Shown piece after piece: positions 1 through 10,051 of a stretch of DNA of 64,000 bases. Origin of the DNA: Mesostigma viride. Lineage: Eukaryota > Streptophyta > Mesostigmatophyceae > Mesostigmatales > Mesostigmataceae. The position numbers and the translations under genes are program-made. Position 1 is the first letter of the stretch, and every line of letters starts with the position of its first letter. The DNA lies in contig RPFO01000165.1 in assembly GCA_009746045.1 (NCBI GenBank), positions 124,001 to 188,000 of the forward strand. The letters run 5' to 3'. Below the pieces are notes generated by a model. It was not told the origin of the DNA and did not search any database. It saw only the letters and a program-made list of their open reading frames with translations.

Positions 1-61
1 GACCAATCCGGTCTCGAGGATTCGGCGCCAACTGTGAATAGCCTGATTGAAAAGGCAGACT

Positions 62-489
62 TGTCAGAAGTATCGATACACCTGCCCAGGAATAAGTAAA
101 TAGTTTGGTCAAAGTATTTACATTTGTGGCAGAATTTAGATACTGACTAGACTAGATGTTGTGGAGTTGTACGGAATGAGTTTTCCGTCAAGAAATAATT
201 AGTCCTTGTGTTAGCTGGCTTGCTACTTGGACAATTTTGTTGTGATTGGTCTTAACTTGTGTAGACCATGTGGTGGACACGCAGTGAACACACGTGGCGT
301 GTGGCATGCACACTCTGCTACTGCCCGCTAGCTCGTCACTTGTATATAATGACGTGACCACTTTAATTTGGGCTCTCTCACTATCTCGTACTGCTTCCAG
401 CAGCTGGTTCTCTGGCCGAGGCCAACATTTTCGAGGATGAGCAAGTTTGCCGTATGATATTATAAGGAATAAATTTTGTTATTCTGACC
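62..489 (+). repeat. 5' LTR of copia element
   Basis: 428 bp, starting TGTCAGAAGT. It is base-for-base the same as 6114-6541 by eye except for the final base. It carries a TATA-like TATATAAT at 343-350 and an AATAAA polyadenylation-type hexamer at 468-473, compatible with the promoter and RNA-end functions of an LTR. Confidence 0.95.
343..350 (+). promoter_or_regulatory. Predicted TATA box of the copia LTR
   Basis: TATATAAT lies about 140 bp before the LTR end, where a U3/R promoter is expected. The same octamer recurs in the 3' LTR at 6395-6402. The transcription start is inferred, not seen. Confidence 0.5.
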
Positions 490-501
490 TGGTATCGGAT
501 T
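490..501 (+). promoter_or_regulatory. Primer-binding site of copia element
   Basis: TGGTATCGGA begins right after the 5' LTR. It resembles the TGGTATCAGA primer-binding site, complementary to initiator-Met tRNA, that is common in Ty1/copia elements, with one mismatch. Confidence 0.7.
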
Positions 502-654
502 TATCATACGCTTCCGGTTCGCGGTCTTTCTACCTGCGTTAACACCGTTTCGGTGCGCACCTGGCCGGTGCTGCTCCACTTTTGCACCTGCATATTTTGG
601 CAAATTTCGCTTCCATCGGCACGTTTTTGCCTCGGTCGTAGGTTGCCTGCCTCG

Positions 655-695
655 ACTATCGGAGACCTGGGTTCAAATCCCGTCAGGGACCGGAT
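655..695 (+). other. tRNA T-arm-like (B-box) sequence in the copia leader
   Basis: GGTTCAAATCC at about 670-680 matches the tRNA B-box/T-loop consensus. It is flanked by a short GGG/CCC stem, as in a T arm. No D arm, anticodon arm or acceptor partner is visible upstream, so this is a fragment or chance match and not a tRNA gene. Confidence 0.3.
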
Positions 696-775
696 TTTCT
701 TTTTACTCCGTCAGCTACGCGGGTATTAACCGTTGTTTTTGAGGGGATCTTTGGGGTCGTCGCAGAGCTGCGAAT

Positions 776-3571
776 ATGGCAACCACAAGATCTGCTACGG
801 CAGCCGCCGCCGCTGCCGCCGCTGCCGCTGCCACAGCCAACAACGCATATGAGGAGGAGCTGGCCGCTTCTCTCGCTTCTGCCACCCGCGACTTGGGCGC
901 TCATGCCCTGCTATCCCCGCCCCGGGGTGAGGCGGGTGCGGGTCCGCCCGGCGCTCGGCTGGCCGCCGGCCCGGGCTTTGCGTCGTATGACGAGTGTAAA
1001 GCTCTTTTGCGCGATGTTCGGTCGGTTCCTGCGTTTGATGGCAGGGATCATCTCCACTTTCCATCCTTTTTGGACCATTTTACCGCGCACGTCGACCTGT
1101 TTCCCGGGCTCCTTGATGTACTCGAGGGCCGTCGGCATGACGCGCCGCTAGACCGCCTGCTGTATGTGGCTATGCTGGGCCGCCTGGCGGGAGACGCAAA
1201 GGAGCGCGTGCGCCTCCTAGCCCCCGAGCAACACCGCGGGAGCGCCGCCATGGCGGATTTGGTGTTGCGCTACCGCGATTCAAAGGTGACCGAGTCGTTG
1301 CGGTTGTCCCTGCGGAAGCAGCTGTCGCAGCTTGCCCAAGCTTCACGCGAGGGTGTCGACACGTATGTTACCAGGTCGGAGCTTCTCTACGCACGGGCCC
1401 AAGTCGCCCACGTCGACCTCCCGTTGGAGGTCTTCCTAGCCGGCGTATTAAGTGGCCTTCGTGCCGAGTACCGGCCCCTCGTGGTGGCTTTGCGCCTCGG
1501 GGCCGAAACGACCATCACAGGTCTCCGTCACCGTCTTATAGAGGTAGAGGACCTCCTCACCGGGGGATACCTCGCACCAGACGCCCCGGCCTCTGGCCAG
1601 GCCTTTCACACCTCCGGCCGCGGGCGCGGTCTCGGGCGGGCGGGCGGCCGCGGTGGCCGCGGCAACGGCGACGGCACTTACGGCACCGGCCCGAACCACA
1701 GCAACGGCAATGCCGCCAACACTGGGAGGGGTCGTGGGGGGCGCGGGGGGCGCGCTGGCCCTCACTCTGGTGATCGAGGTGGTGGCAGTGGGGGGGGGGG
1801 CCATGGGCGGGGCCGCGGGCCCCCTTGCCCGGTCTGCGATAAGCCGGGTCATACCGCCGACACGTGTTGGACGAAGTACCCTGCCCAGCGTCCCTCCCAC
1901 GTCCGTGACGGCAACTCCGCGCGCGCTAACCACACCGCGGCCGATACTCCTCCGCCTCCTCCGGTGGATCCGACGTACGCCTATGCAACAGGCGCCGGCT
2001 CCGGGTCCTCTCCTCTTGGCCGGTCGATCCATCCTGTGCGCCCTGGAGGGGGCCTCCAGGCGTGTGCCACAGAGGCGTCTCGCTGCCCGGCTGCCGCATC
2101 GCCGACAGCTCCTGCGCAGGAATGGGTCATTGACAGCGGCGCGAGTCGCCACATGACGCCCCATCTCGAGGACTTTGGCCCTGGTCTGTCACATGAGGCG
2201 CAGCTGCCCATTACTGGCTCAGGTGGCAACATGACGGCTCACGGCTGGGGGGCTGTGAACCTGAGGCTGGGATCCCACGTGATCCCGCTCTATGACTCCC
2301 TTTACGTCCCGGCCCTTCACGCGCGATTGCTGTCCGTTCATGGGTTGCTGGCTGCCGGACATCATGTGGATTTTGCGGCCTGCAGCATTACTTTTCAGGC
2401 GCACGGTCGTGCTGTCAGCTTTCCACTGGAAGCAAGGGACGGTGTCTACCTCCTGTGCGCCCCGGCTGACTACGTCCTGGCGACGAAGGTCCAGGCTGAA
2501 GAGGAGATGAAGTGGCATCTCCGCCTGGGTCATGTAAGCCGCGACCGCATCGCCCGCCTGCAAGCCATCCCAGACTCCGGCATGTCTGTGGCGGGCCCTG
2601 CGGCGCCCCTCTGCCCTTCCTGCCCGGCTGGGCACATGCGCCGCTGCAGCTTCCCGCCCAGCGACCGGCCCCGTGAAACCGTGCCGCGTCGTCGCTTGCA
2701 CTGCGATCTGTTCGGGCCTATGCGGACGCCTGCTCACGGCGACATGCGGTACGTCCTCGGCCTAACGGACGAGGCCACCCGGTTTCGTTGGACCTACCTT
2801 TTGCCCACCAAGGACGCAGCCCCCGCCAGCTTGCGCACTTTCCTTGCCCGGGAGGTCAAGCCTTTCCGCCAGGGCGACATCACGCTGCGTTCGGATAACG
2901 ACAGTGTCTTTCAAGGCGGTCCTTGGCGCAATGTCTGCGCCGAGTTCGGCGTTCACCAGGAATTTTCCTCGCCCTACGTTCCCCAGCAGAACGGTGTCGC
3001 TGAGCGTTCGTGGGGGGTTACGGCCAGCATGGCCATCAGCCTGCTCGCCCATGCCGGGCTTGCCAAGGAGTTCTGGGGGTTCGCGTTTGAGTGCGCGACG
3101 TTCCTCCTGAACCGGCTGCCTTGTGTCAGCAACGCAGACTCGGCGACGCCCTACTACCTGCTCAACAGCCGTCACGCTTGCCTGACCCACTTGCGCGTCT
3201 TCGGCTGCCACGCGCACGTCCTCGTGGAGGAGGCCCAAGAGAAGCTGTCTCCCCGCACGGAGTTAGCTGTCTTTGTGGGCTACCACCTGGAGTCTCCGGG
3301 CTACCGCTTCTGGCTGCCCGACCAGCGGAAGCTGATTGTCCGCAAGCACGCGTGGTTTGACGAGCAATGGCGGTCACGGCCATGGCCGGCCCGGCAGTAC
3401 CTTCCGGTGGCCCCATACGACACGCCGGGGCCTTGGCCACCCGTAGCCCGTTTTTTGGCTGCATGCGGATGTCTTTCCGGAGGAGCTGCTGCAGGCTGCC
3501 CCGTTGCTCCTGTCTTCTGCCCCTTCGGAGGACTCGACGGCTCAGCCGGCGGCGTCCGGGTCTACCGTTAG
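776..3571 (+). CDS. copia GAG-protease-integrase polyprotein (first frame)
   Basis: 931 codons from the ATG at 776. An Ala-rich start is followed by a GAG core, a Gly/Arg-rich stretch and a zinc knuckle (CPVCDKPGHTADTC, nt about 1826-1867). Then comes the retropepsin motif WVIDSGASRHMT (nt about 2124-2159) and the integrase HHCC region (HLRLGH, then CPSC). The integrase core has LHCDLFGP, RSDND and QQNGVAER, which are the catalytic D, D and E surroundings of copia integrases. The GAG knuckle packages RNA, the protease cleaves the polyprotein and the integrase inserts the cDNA. The frame runs out at 3571 in an off-register tail, and homology continues in another frame from about 3504. The domain order is canonical, so the identification is secure. 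Confidence 0.93.
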   Translation: MATTRSATAAAAAAAAAAATANNAYEEELAASLASATRDLGAHALLSPPRGEAGAGPPGARLAAGPGFASYDECKALLRDVRSVPAFDGRDHLHFPSFLDHFTAHVDLFPGLLDVLEGRRHDAPLDRLLYVAMLGRLAGDAKERVRLLAPEQHRGSAAMADLVLRYRDSKVTESLRLSLRKQLSQLAQASREGVDTYVTRSELLYARAQVAHVDLPLEVFLAGVLSGLRAEYRPLVVALRLGAETTITGLRHRLIEVEDLLTGGYLAPDAPASGQAFHTSGRGRGLGRAGGRGGRGNGDGTYGTGPNHSNGNAANTGRGRGGRGGRAGPHSGDRGGGSGGGGHGRGRGPPCPVCDKPGHTADTCWTKYPAQRPSHVRDGNSARANHTAADTPPPPPVDPTYAYATGAGSGSSPLGRSIHPVRPGGGLQACATEASRCPAAASPTAPAQEWVIDSGASRHMTPHLEDFGPGLSHEAQLPITGSGGNMTAHGWGAVNLRLGSHVIPLYDSLYVPALHARLLSVHGLLAAGHHVDFAACSITFQAHGRAVSFPLEARDGVYLLCAPADYVLATKVQAEEEMKWHLRLGHVSRDRIARLQAIPDSGMSVAGPAAPLCPSCPAGHMRRCSFPPSDRPRETVPRRRLHCDLFGPMRTPAHGDMRYVLGLTDEATRFRWTYLLPTKDAAPASLRTFLAREVKPFRQGDITLRSDNDSVFQGGPWRNVCAEFGVHQEFSSPYVPQQNGVAERSWGVTASMAISLLAHAGLAKEFWGFAFECATFLLNRLPCVSNADSATPYYLLNSRHACLTHLRVFGCHAHVLVEEAQEKLSPRTELAVFVGYHLESPGYRFWLPDQRKLIVRKHAWFDEQWRSRPWPARQYLPVAPYDTPGPWPPVARFLAACGCLSGGAAAGCPVAPVFCPFGGLDGSAGGVRVYR

Positions 3572-5501
3572 CATCGGCGGCACGCCGGAGCCTTACGTGC
3601 TCCCCCCGGCCGCTGCGGCCGCCATCAAGGCTCTCGTGCGGACCCCACCTGCTTCACCCGCTGAAGCCTCTGCCGCCTCCCCGGCTGCGCCTGGCACCGG
3701 CTTGCACCACACTGTGACTGGTGAGGGTGGGTCCTACACGCCAGTGTGCCCTGCGTCCCTTTCAGACGCTAGTGGGCCTGACACGCCAGTGCGCCTTTCG
3801 TCCCTTTCAGCCGCTAGTGGGCCTGCCACGCCGGTGCGCTCTGCGCCTGTGTCGGACGGCCGCGGGCCTGCCACCCCTGTCCGCTCTCCGCCGCCCTCGG
3901 ACGACCTGACGAGCACGGCTGACAGTTACCCGTCTCGCCCGCCTGGCTTTTCTGGCTCGGCGTCGTCAGGGGGTCGCCCGCCTGGCTTCTCTGGCTCGGC
4001 GTCGTCAGGGGGTCGCCCGCCTGGCTTTTCTGGCTCGGCGTCGTCAGGGGGTCGCCCGCCTGGCTTTTCTGGCTCGGCGTCGTCAGGGGGTCGCCCGCCT
4101 TGCTTTTCTGGCTCGGCGTCGTCAGGGGGTCGCCCGCCTGGCTTTTCTGGCTCGGCATCTTCAGGGGGTCGCCCGCCTGGTTTTTCCAGCTCCGCGTCTT
4201 CAGGGGGGCGCCCACCTGGTTTTCCCACCCCGGCGTACTCTCAGGGCAGTGCCGATTACCCTGCGCCTTTCAAGGCTCCCTCCTTTCGGCCCCCTGCTGA
4301 CGGCTTCGAGCTGGCCTCTTGGGCCGATGGGTACACTTGGGGGTCGGGCTCGCACCCTCTGGAGCCCCCGGCTAAGGCTCCGCGGCTTTTCGCGAACTAC
4401 ACCGCGCTCCGCGAGATGTGCGACGTTGTCGCCTACCACAGCCAGGTTGCGGATGTTCCCTCCACTCCCGCCGCCGCCCTTCGGCAGCCGGCATGGCGCC
4501 AGGCCATGGAGAGTGAGTTGACGAGCCTCCGCGAGCACAACGTCTATCAGCTCATGTCCGTGCATGACCTCCCGCCTGGCGCCAAGGTCCTTCCCACAAA
4601 GTGGGTGTTTGCCCGCAAGACCGACGGCCGTGCCAAGGCTCGTTTTGTGTGCAAGGGCTTTGCGCAACGCGAGGGGCTGGACTTCGGTGAGACCTTTGCT
4701 CCCACCGTCCGCGCGGGCACTGTCCGCATGGGCTTGGCTCATGCGAGCACTGCTGGACATCCAATCTGGCAGCTGGATGTCCGCACCGCCTTCCTGTACG
4801 CGCCTCTGGATGAGGAAGTCTACGTTCTTCCCCCCAAGGGATTTGAGGAGCGGGATGCCTCCGGGCAAGTGCTCCTCTGGCTGCTCAAGCGGAGCCTGTA
4901 TGGCCTCAAGCAGGCGCCGCGGAACTGGCATCAGACGCTGCGCGAGTACCTCGTGCAGGAGACGGGTGCCATCCAGAGCAAGACGGACACCTGCTTGTTC
5001 CTGTACACCGGCGGGTTTGCTTTCGTACATGTGGACGACCTCTTGGTCTCTCACTCCTCTGCGGCGTGGCTGTCCCAGTGGATGCAGCAGGTGTCTCACC
5101 GGTTCCAGATCACTGAGTCTGACGCGCCCTCCTTGTTCCTCGGGGTCTCTATGGACATCGACTCGACGGCGCACACGGTGTTCCTGCATCAGGGCCCCTA
5201 CATCGAGGCCCTCGCCGAACGCTTTGGTGTCTCCCCTCGGGCGGTGCGGACGCCCATTACTCCCGACACCCCCCGTGGCGAGGGGGGGCTGTTGAGTGCG
5301 GATGACAAACGCACTTACCAAAGCCTCACCGGGGCATTCATGTACGCAATGCGGTGGACGCGGCCTGACCTGGCATATGTGGTCAACGTGCTGGCCCACC
5401 CAGCACATGCAGAACCCGACGGAGGCCCTTCTTGCCCTGGCATACCGGGTGTTGCAGTACCTGGTGCATACCAAGGGCCTGGGCCTACTCTACCAGGGTG
5501 A
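3504..5501 (+). CDS. copia reverse transcriptase region (second frame)
   Basis: 665 codons open in a different frame from the integrase ORF. The first 270 codons form a low-complexity Pro/Ser/Ala linker that includes the tandem repeat at 3935-4230. The RT domain follows: AWRQAMESEL, KWVFARKTDG, FAPTV, AFLYAPLDEEVYV, LYGLKQAPRNW and the catalytic FVHVDDLLV (nt about 5020-5050). This is the RVT_2 type typical of Ty1/copia. The frame loses homology after LAYVVNVLA near 5395, and RNase H continues one frame over. With identical LTRs, the two frame changes are either recent mutations, sequence errors or unusual translational signals. Confidence 0.9.
   Translation: MLLSSAPSEDSTAQPAASGSTVSIGGTPEPYVLPPAAAAAIKALVRTPPASPAEASAASPAAPGTGLHHTVTGEGGSYTPVCPASLSDASGPDTPVRLSSLSAASGPATPVRSAPVSDGRGPATPVRSPPPSDDLTSTADSYPSRPPGFSGSASSGGRPPGFSGSASSGGRPPGFSGSASSGGRPPGFSGSASSGGRPPCFSGSASSGGRPPGFSGSASSGGRPPGFSSSASSGGRPPGFPTPAYSQGSADYPAPFKAPSFRPPADGFELASWADGYTWGSGSHPLEPPAKAPRLFANYTALREMCDVVAYHSQVADVPSTPAAALRQPAWRQAMESELTSLREHNVYQLMSVHDLPPGAKVLPTKWVFARKTDGRAKARFVCKGFAQREGLDFGETFAPTVRAGTVRMGLAHASTAGHPIWQLDVRTAFLYAPLDEEVYVLPPKGFEERDASGQVLLWLLKRSLYGLKQAPRNWHQTLREYLVQETGAIQSKTDTCLFLYTGGFAFVHVDDLLVSHSSAAWLSQWMQQVSHRFQITESDAPSLFLGVSMDIDSTAHTVFLHQGPYIEALAERFGVSPRAVRTPITPDTPRGEGGLLSADDKRTYQSLTGAFMYAMRWTRPDLAYVVNVLAHPAHAEPDGGPSCPGIPGVAVPGAYQGPGPTLPG
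3935..4230 (+). repeat. In-frame 39-bp tandem repeat in the INT-RT linker
   Basis: Seven near-identical 13-residue units (RPPGFSGSASSGG) and one diverged eighth unit (RPPGFPTPAYSQG) run in tandem. Only a few residues vary, for example Gly to Cys in unit 5. The period is a multiple of three, so copy number can change without losing the frame. Confidence 0.95.
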
Positions 5502-5970
5502 GGGGGGGATGCTGGCCTACTCCGACGCGGACTGGGCTAACGACCCTGTGGACCGACGGTCGGTCACGGGGAACGTGGTCATGTACCGCGGTGCTGCTGT
5601 GGAGTGGAACAGCCGCAAGCAGCAGACCGTGGCCCTGTCCAGCTGCGAGGCCGAGTACATGGCCCTGGGGGGGGTCACGCAGCAGGTGGTCCCCCTGATC
5701 ACCATCGCAAGGGAGCTGGGCGATCTGACTCCTGGGCCAATTCCAGTGTACTCTGACAACACTGGTGCGGTTGCGCTGACGCGTGACCCCGTCCATCCGA
5801 AGAGGACGAAACACATCGATGTGAAGTATCACTACATCCGCGAGAAGGTGGCCGATGGCACCATCCAGGTGATTCACCTCCCTGGGGTGGACATGATCGC
5901 CGACATGCTTACCAAGGCACTTCCTGAGCCACGTTTTGTGATGCTCAGGGACAAGATGATGGGCATATGA
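5380..5970 (+). CDS. copia RNase H domain (third frame)
   Basis: Homology resumes near QHMQNPTEALLALAYRVL in a third frame, open from 5296. It continues through YSDADWANDPVDRRSVTG, SSCEAEYMAL and HIDVKYHYIREKV to the TGA at 5968-5970. These are the hallmark motifs of copia RNase H, which degrades the RNA strand during cDNA synthesis. The ATG at 5296 is not a real start; this is the end of the pol polyprotein. The length matches a complete C terminus. Confidence 0.9.
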   Translation, partial: WSTCWPTQHMQNPTEALLALAYRVLQYLVHTKGLGLLYQGEGGMLAYSDADWANDPVDRRSVTGNVVMYRGAAVEWNSRKQQTVALSSCEAEYMALGGVTQQVVPLITIARELGDLTPGPIPVYSDNTGAVALTRDPVHPKRTKHIDVKYHYIREKVADGTIQVIHLPGVDMIADMLTKALPEPRFVMLRDKMMGI

Positions 5971-6104
5971 GCCATCTGTCAGTGCTGCCCTGTTGACCGG
6001 TGTAGTGGGCACTCTGAGACAGCAGTGTAATGTCTGAGTGCTGAGTGCTGCATTATGAGGAATAGCACTTAGTGTGGCATCGCAATCATGATGGCATGTG
6101 TACC

Positions 6105-6113
6105 GAAGGGGGG
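6105..6113 (+). promoter_or_regulatory. Polypurine tract of copia element
   Basis: GAAGGGGGG directly abuts the 3' LTR start TGTCAGAA at 6114, which is where plus-strand DNA synthesis is primed. Confidence 0.8.
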
Positions 6114-6541
6114 TGTCAGAAGTATCGATACACCTGCCCAGGAATAAGTAAATAGTTTGGTCAAAGTATTTACATTTGTGGCAGAATTTAGATACTGACT
6201 AGACTAGATGTTGTGGAGTTGTACGGAATGAGTTTTCCGTCAAGAAATAATTAGTCCTTGTGTTAGCTGGCTTGCTACTTGGACAATTTTGTTGTGATTG
6301 GTCTTAACTTGTGTAGACCATGTGGTGGACACGCAGTGAACACACGTGGCGTGTGGCATGCACACTCTGCTACTGCCCGCTAGCTCGTCACTTGTATATA
6401 ATGACGTGACCACTTTAATTTGGGCTCTCTCACTATCTCGTACTGCTTCCAGCAGCTGGTTCTCTGGCCGAGGCCAACATTTTCGAGGATGAGCAAGTTT
6501 GCCGTATGATATTATAAGGAATAAATTTTGTTATTCTGACA
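6114..6541 (+). repeat. 3' LTR of copia element
   Basis: 428 bp ending TTCTGACA, the inverse of its start TGTCAGAA. It appears identical to the 5' LTR at 62-489 apart from the last base of that copy. Confidence 0.95.
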
Positions 6542-6546
6542 AGACT

Positions 6547-6777
6547 CCCAAGTGGCCAAAGCAGTTTTGCCTCGCGCATTTATGAACAAGGGCAATTACC
6601 TAAGTACGTGGCGGGGTAGCAAAGCCAATGGCCTAGTACTAGCGTTTGGCACAAACGGGGCCCAGGCCACGGAAATGTGCAAAACCGGGATGGAAAACCC
6701 TCGGAAACAGGAAATCCGGGACCAAAAACCCTCGGAAATATAATTATTCGTAAATAGATTCTGCCCACTACGGTATG
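6547..6777. other. Flank between copia element and TIR element: no gene seen
   Basis: This stretch contains a short repeated phrase (aaaccctcgg or aaaaccctcgg twice, near 6695 and 6726) but no supported coding or structural feature. Confidence 0.4.
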
Positions 6778-7847
6778 CAGATCTGTTTTTTAAATACAGA
6801 TCTGTACGTAAACTCCGACGTAATGCCTTTACGTCTTCGGGGGTCGAAGTGCAGGCCGTGCTCAGTACCTGGAAGCAAAATTCAGCCATGGCTACGAATA
6901 GAGGAATGTCAGCCGTATGACCTGCACACGAGGGTAATTAAGAAATCAAGCCGAAGTTAATCCTGCATCTGAGCGAGCAGAATAATTGCAAACACAACAG
7001 CAATTGTGCGACAGACCAAACAATATCGCCGCGTGCACTAGGCTCTGTATTCTGGTCACACCCAGATGCATTGGCTACATTGGATTAGGCGCCTTAACGA
7101 ACTGAGTCGAGGCAAAACGCGAGGAGCGCCATCTAAGCAGTTGCTTGTCATGTCTATACGCCCGGGCATCTCATGATCTGTCTACCATGCACGCATTTTC
7201 CTTGGATGAATCAAACAGCTTTTGACATGTTAATGGCGACAATGAAGTCCGGCCACGACAATATAGCGCTGCTCAGAGCTTCGTTGCCGAGAAAGGTTTA
7301 AGAGGTGCTTTGTCCGGGCAGATAATGTAACTCTGCCTAGACCCCGGTAGCTTTCAGCACGCGCATATTGCTTGAGGTAAGCGAGCCACGACGCCTGCAG
7401 GTGCTCCTGCCGAGGTGGAGACCTCCGAGAGCACGTGGATTAGGCTCATGCGTCAAAGCAGCATCGACCTTCATTCTCATGGTGTGGAAGGTCACTTTTC
7501 AGGATTAACAAATCTGAATGTTGATGGCCTGTTCATTTTCCGTCAATTGAGCAGCGATTGAAACCATGAGCCATGCAAGTGTAAGGTGCAGAATTCAGTT
7601 GATGAACCCAAGCCGGTAATGTGCAAAATAGATGAACCCAAGTAATATGTGCAGATGTTTCGTCCCACTGGCTGTGTGCTATTGCATGAACCGTGTAGGC
7701 CCTTGGCGTGTACTCACTTGCTGCAACCGTGCCCACAGCTGCTTGTCAATACACGCGGCAGGCACAACGACTTTTGCCGCGAGGTGAAACATTTAACTCC
7801 CCCACACCTTGCATTTTTCACTCTTTCTTTTCCCTATCCATCCTACC

Positions 7848-8690
7848 CCCCAGCACACACACACGCCAACATACATACACATGCACATAAATGTTCACAC
7901 ACACATGCACACACGCACGCATACACACATGCACACATACACACATGCACACACGCACACATGCACACATGCACACATGCACACACGCACACACGCAAAC
8001 ACGCACACACGCACACACGCACACACGCACACACGCACACACGCGCACACGCGCACACGCACACACGCACACACGCAAACACGCACACACGCACACACGC
8101 ACACACGCACACACGCACACACGCACACACGCACACACGCACACACGCACACACGCACACACGCACACACGCACACACGCACACACGCACACACGCACAC
8201 AGGCACACACGCACACATGCACACACGCACACATGCACACATGCACACATGCACGCATCCACACATGCACACATGCACACATGCACACACGCACACACGC
8301 AAACACGCACACACGCACACACGCACACACGCACACACGCACACACGCACACACGCACACACGCACACACGCACACACGCACACACGCACACACGCACAC
8401 ACGCACACAGGCACACACGCACACACGCACACACGCACACACGCACACACGCACACACGCACACACGCACACACGCACACACGCACACACGCACACACGC
8501 ACACACGCACACACATGCACACTGTGACATACACATGTATGCACACAATATCACACGCATGCACACACCCACGTGCGCACATGCACGCTAACACATGCAC
8601 ACACCCACGAGCACACGTGCACATGCATACAAACGCACACAAACACAGGCAGACTTGCACACATGCGCCACACACATCAATCCATCACCA
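7848..8690 (+). repeat. ACACGC hexanucleotide array, copy 1
   Basis: Hundreds of bases of acacgc/acacat/acacag hexamers. All six frames appear open here and read as Thr-His or Cys-Val repeats, which is an effect of the hexamer and not evidence of coding. Confidence 0.98.
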
Positions 8691-10051
8691 ATAAACGGGT
8701 TGCTTGGACCCAACGACCTTCTTACTCGCCTGTCCACCCAACGTTCTGCCCATCCTCCCGCCTGCCCGCCTGCAAGTCTGCCACCCGCCTATCTGCCCAC
8801 CCATCTGTCAACCTGCCTGCTTGTGTGCATGCCTGTGGGCCTGCATGTGCACCTGCGCCCATGCACTTATTATGCCCCCATGGCACATACATGCAGCCTA
8901 GCTAGTTGAGTGTCTCTAGGCACGCGCACATGGGTGGCTACATGGGCATTTGCCTGTGTCTTGGGCTGGGGCGTTGGGCTGATTAGTTCAAGAGTGGGCG
9001 GGAAGACGGTGGTATAATTGGGTGGGTAGGGACGGAGTGGATGGATGATTGGGGGGGTTGGATGCGGGTGGGACTCAAGTTAGTGTTAAGTCCAATGTTG
9101 CCTATAGCATCAACAAAAATAAGCGAGAAAGCAGCCTAAATTCAAGGAGCCTACTAAGTTCTTGTAACATGTGCCAAACTGCAATTAATGGTTGCAGGCT
9201 CACAAGCTGCCAGATTCATAACGCAAATGGAATGAATTGCATGGTTACAGGACAAGCGTGTGCTTGGAAATCTTACAATGCGTGGCAACGTCTCTTTCAT
9301 GTGCCCACTGAGAACCGCTGTTCTTCGACACAAGAAGGCTTTGGCAAGCAACGAGCTTCGGCCAGGGCCTTCATTTCAAGGAACCGTGTGTGAAGCAAGA
9401 ACTCAGGATTTACAAACAGAAACTATACCTAACTTTGCGACCTTCATGCAGTATGTCATGTGCATGGCTATGTAGTATGTGCCAACAATCACAGCGAAAA
9501 CGTGCGAAATTGCAAACATTGCCATGGAAGGGCAGGAGCCACGCACGCAGCAAATTAAAACGGTTCGTGAACCAGTCTGTCGGGCATAAAGGCAGCAAAG
9601 TCTGGCCAGCAATAATGCAGTGCGATGCGAGACAAACTCGGTAAATATGGGCAGGCAGGCGCAGCTCGTCCTCAGCAGTGCTATCTAACGTGACGGCGCC
9701 TTATTTCCGCGTGCACGGTGCCGAACATGGCACTGGCCTGATTCCAGTTGCAGCAACGCCAGATGCCTTCCCGTCATAGAGCAGAGGCTTCACGTACGTC
9801 GACATCGTTGGCTACCAATCGCTATGCTTCCCGTACGTGATAATGCACTACGCGTCCGAACAAAATGTCGAGAAAGCAAACAATCTACACGCGAGAGAAC
9901 TGGGCTGATAGCTTTTCAGTGCTGGTTTTACCGTGCCTTCAAATTCCATTAGCTTACTTAAACCATGGCTGACTAAATTTAGCTAATTTACAGGTATTTG
10001 TACCACTGGCCGCACCGCCCGCAATCCCCGCATGCATGGCCCGGGACGAGT
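8691..10051. other. Interior of TIR element copy 1: no gene seen
   Basis: Non-coding sequence repeated with high identity in the second copy (about 11730-12660 and 13571-14000). It includes a run of cctgcc/ctgcccg-type short repeats at 8740-8830. No protein motif was found. Confidence 0.6.

Larger units (their letters stand above)
57..6546 (+). mobile_element. Complete Ty1/copia LTR retrotransposon with target-site duplication
   Basis: The element runs from the LTR at 62 to the LTR end at 6541 and is bracketed by the 5-bp direct repeat agact (57-61 and 6542-6546). LTR termini are the perfect inverted pair TGTCAGAA/TTCTGACA in the 3' copy; the 5' LTR has C as its last base. Internal order is primer-binding site, GAG with one CCHC knuckle, protease, integrase, reverse transcriptase and RNase H, which is the Ty1/copia order. 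The two LTRs appear identical at a constant offset of 6,052, so the insertion is recent. Pol is nevertheless spread over three reading frames. Confidence 0.95.

Noticed and set aside
1448-2737. Minus-strand frames opposite the copia GAG-INT region
   Set aside because: Shadows of GC-rich coding sequence; the plus-strand motifs are unambiguous.
3926-4228. 39-bp repeats as a possible CRISPR array
   Set aside because: The repeats are contiguous without spacers, in frame within a retroelement polyprotein, and the genome is eukaryotic.
7649-8905. Long open frames on both strands across the ACACGC array (Thr-His and Cys-Val proteins)
   Set aside because: A hexamer without stop codons keeps every frame open. 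Composition is pure repeat and the frames vary between the two copies.
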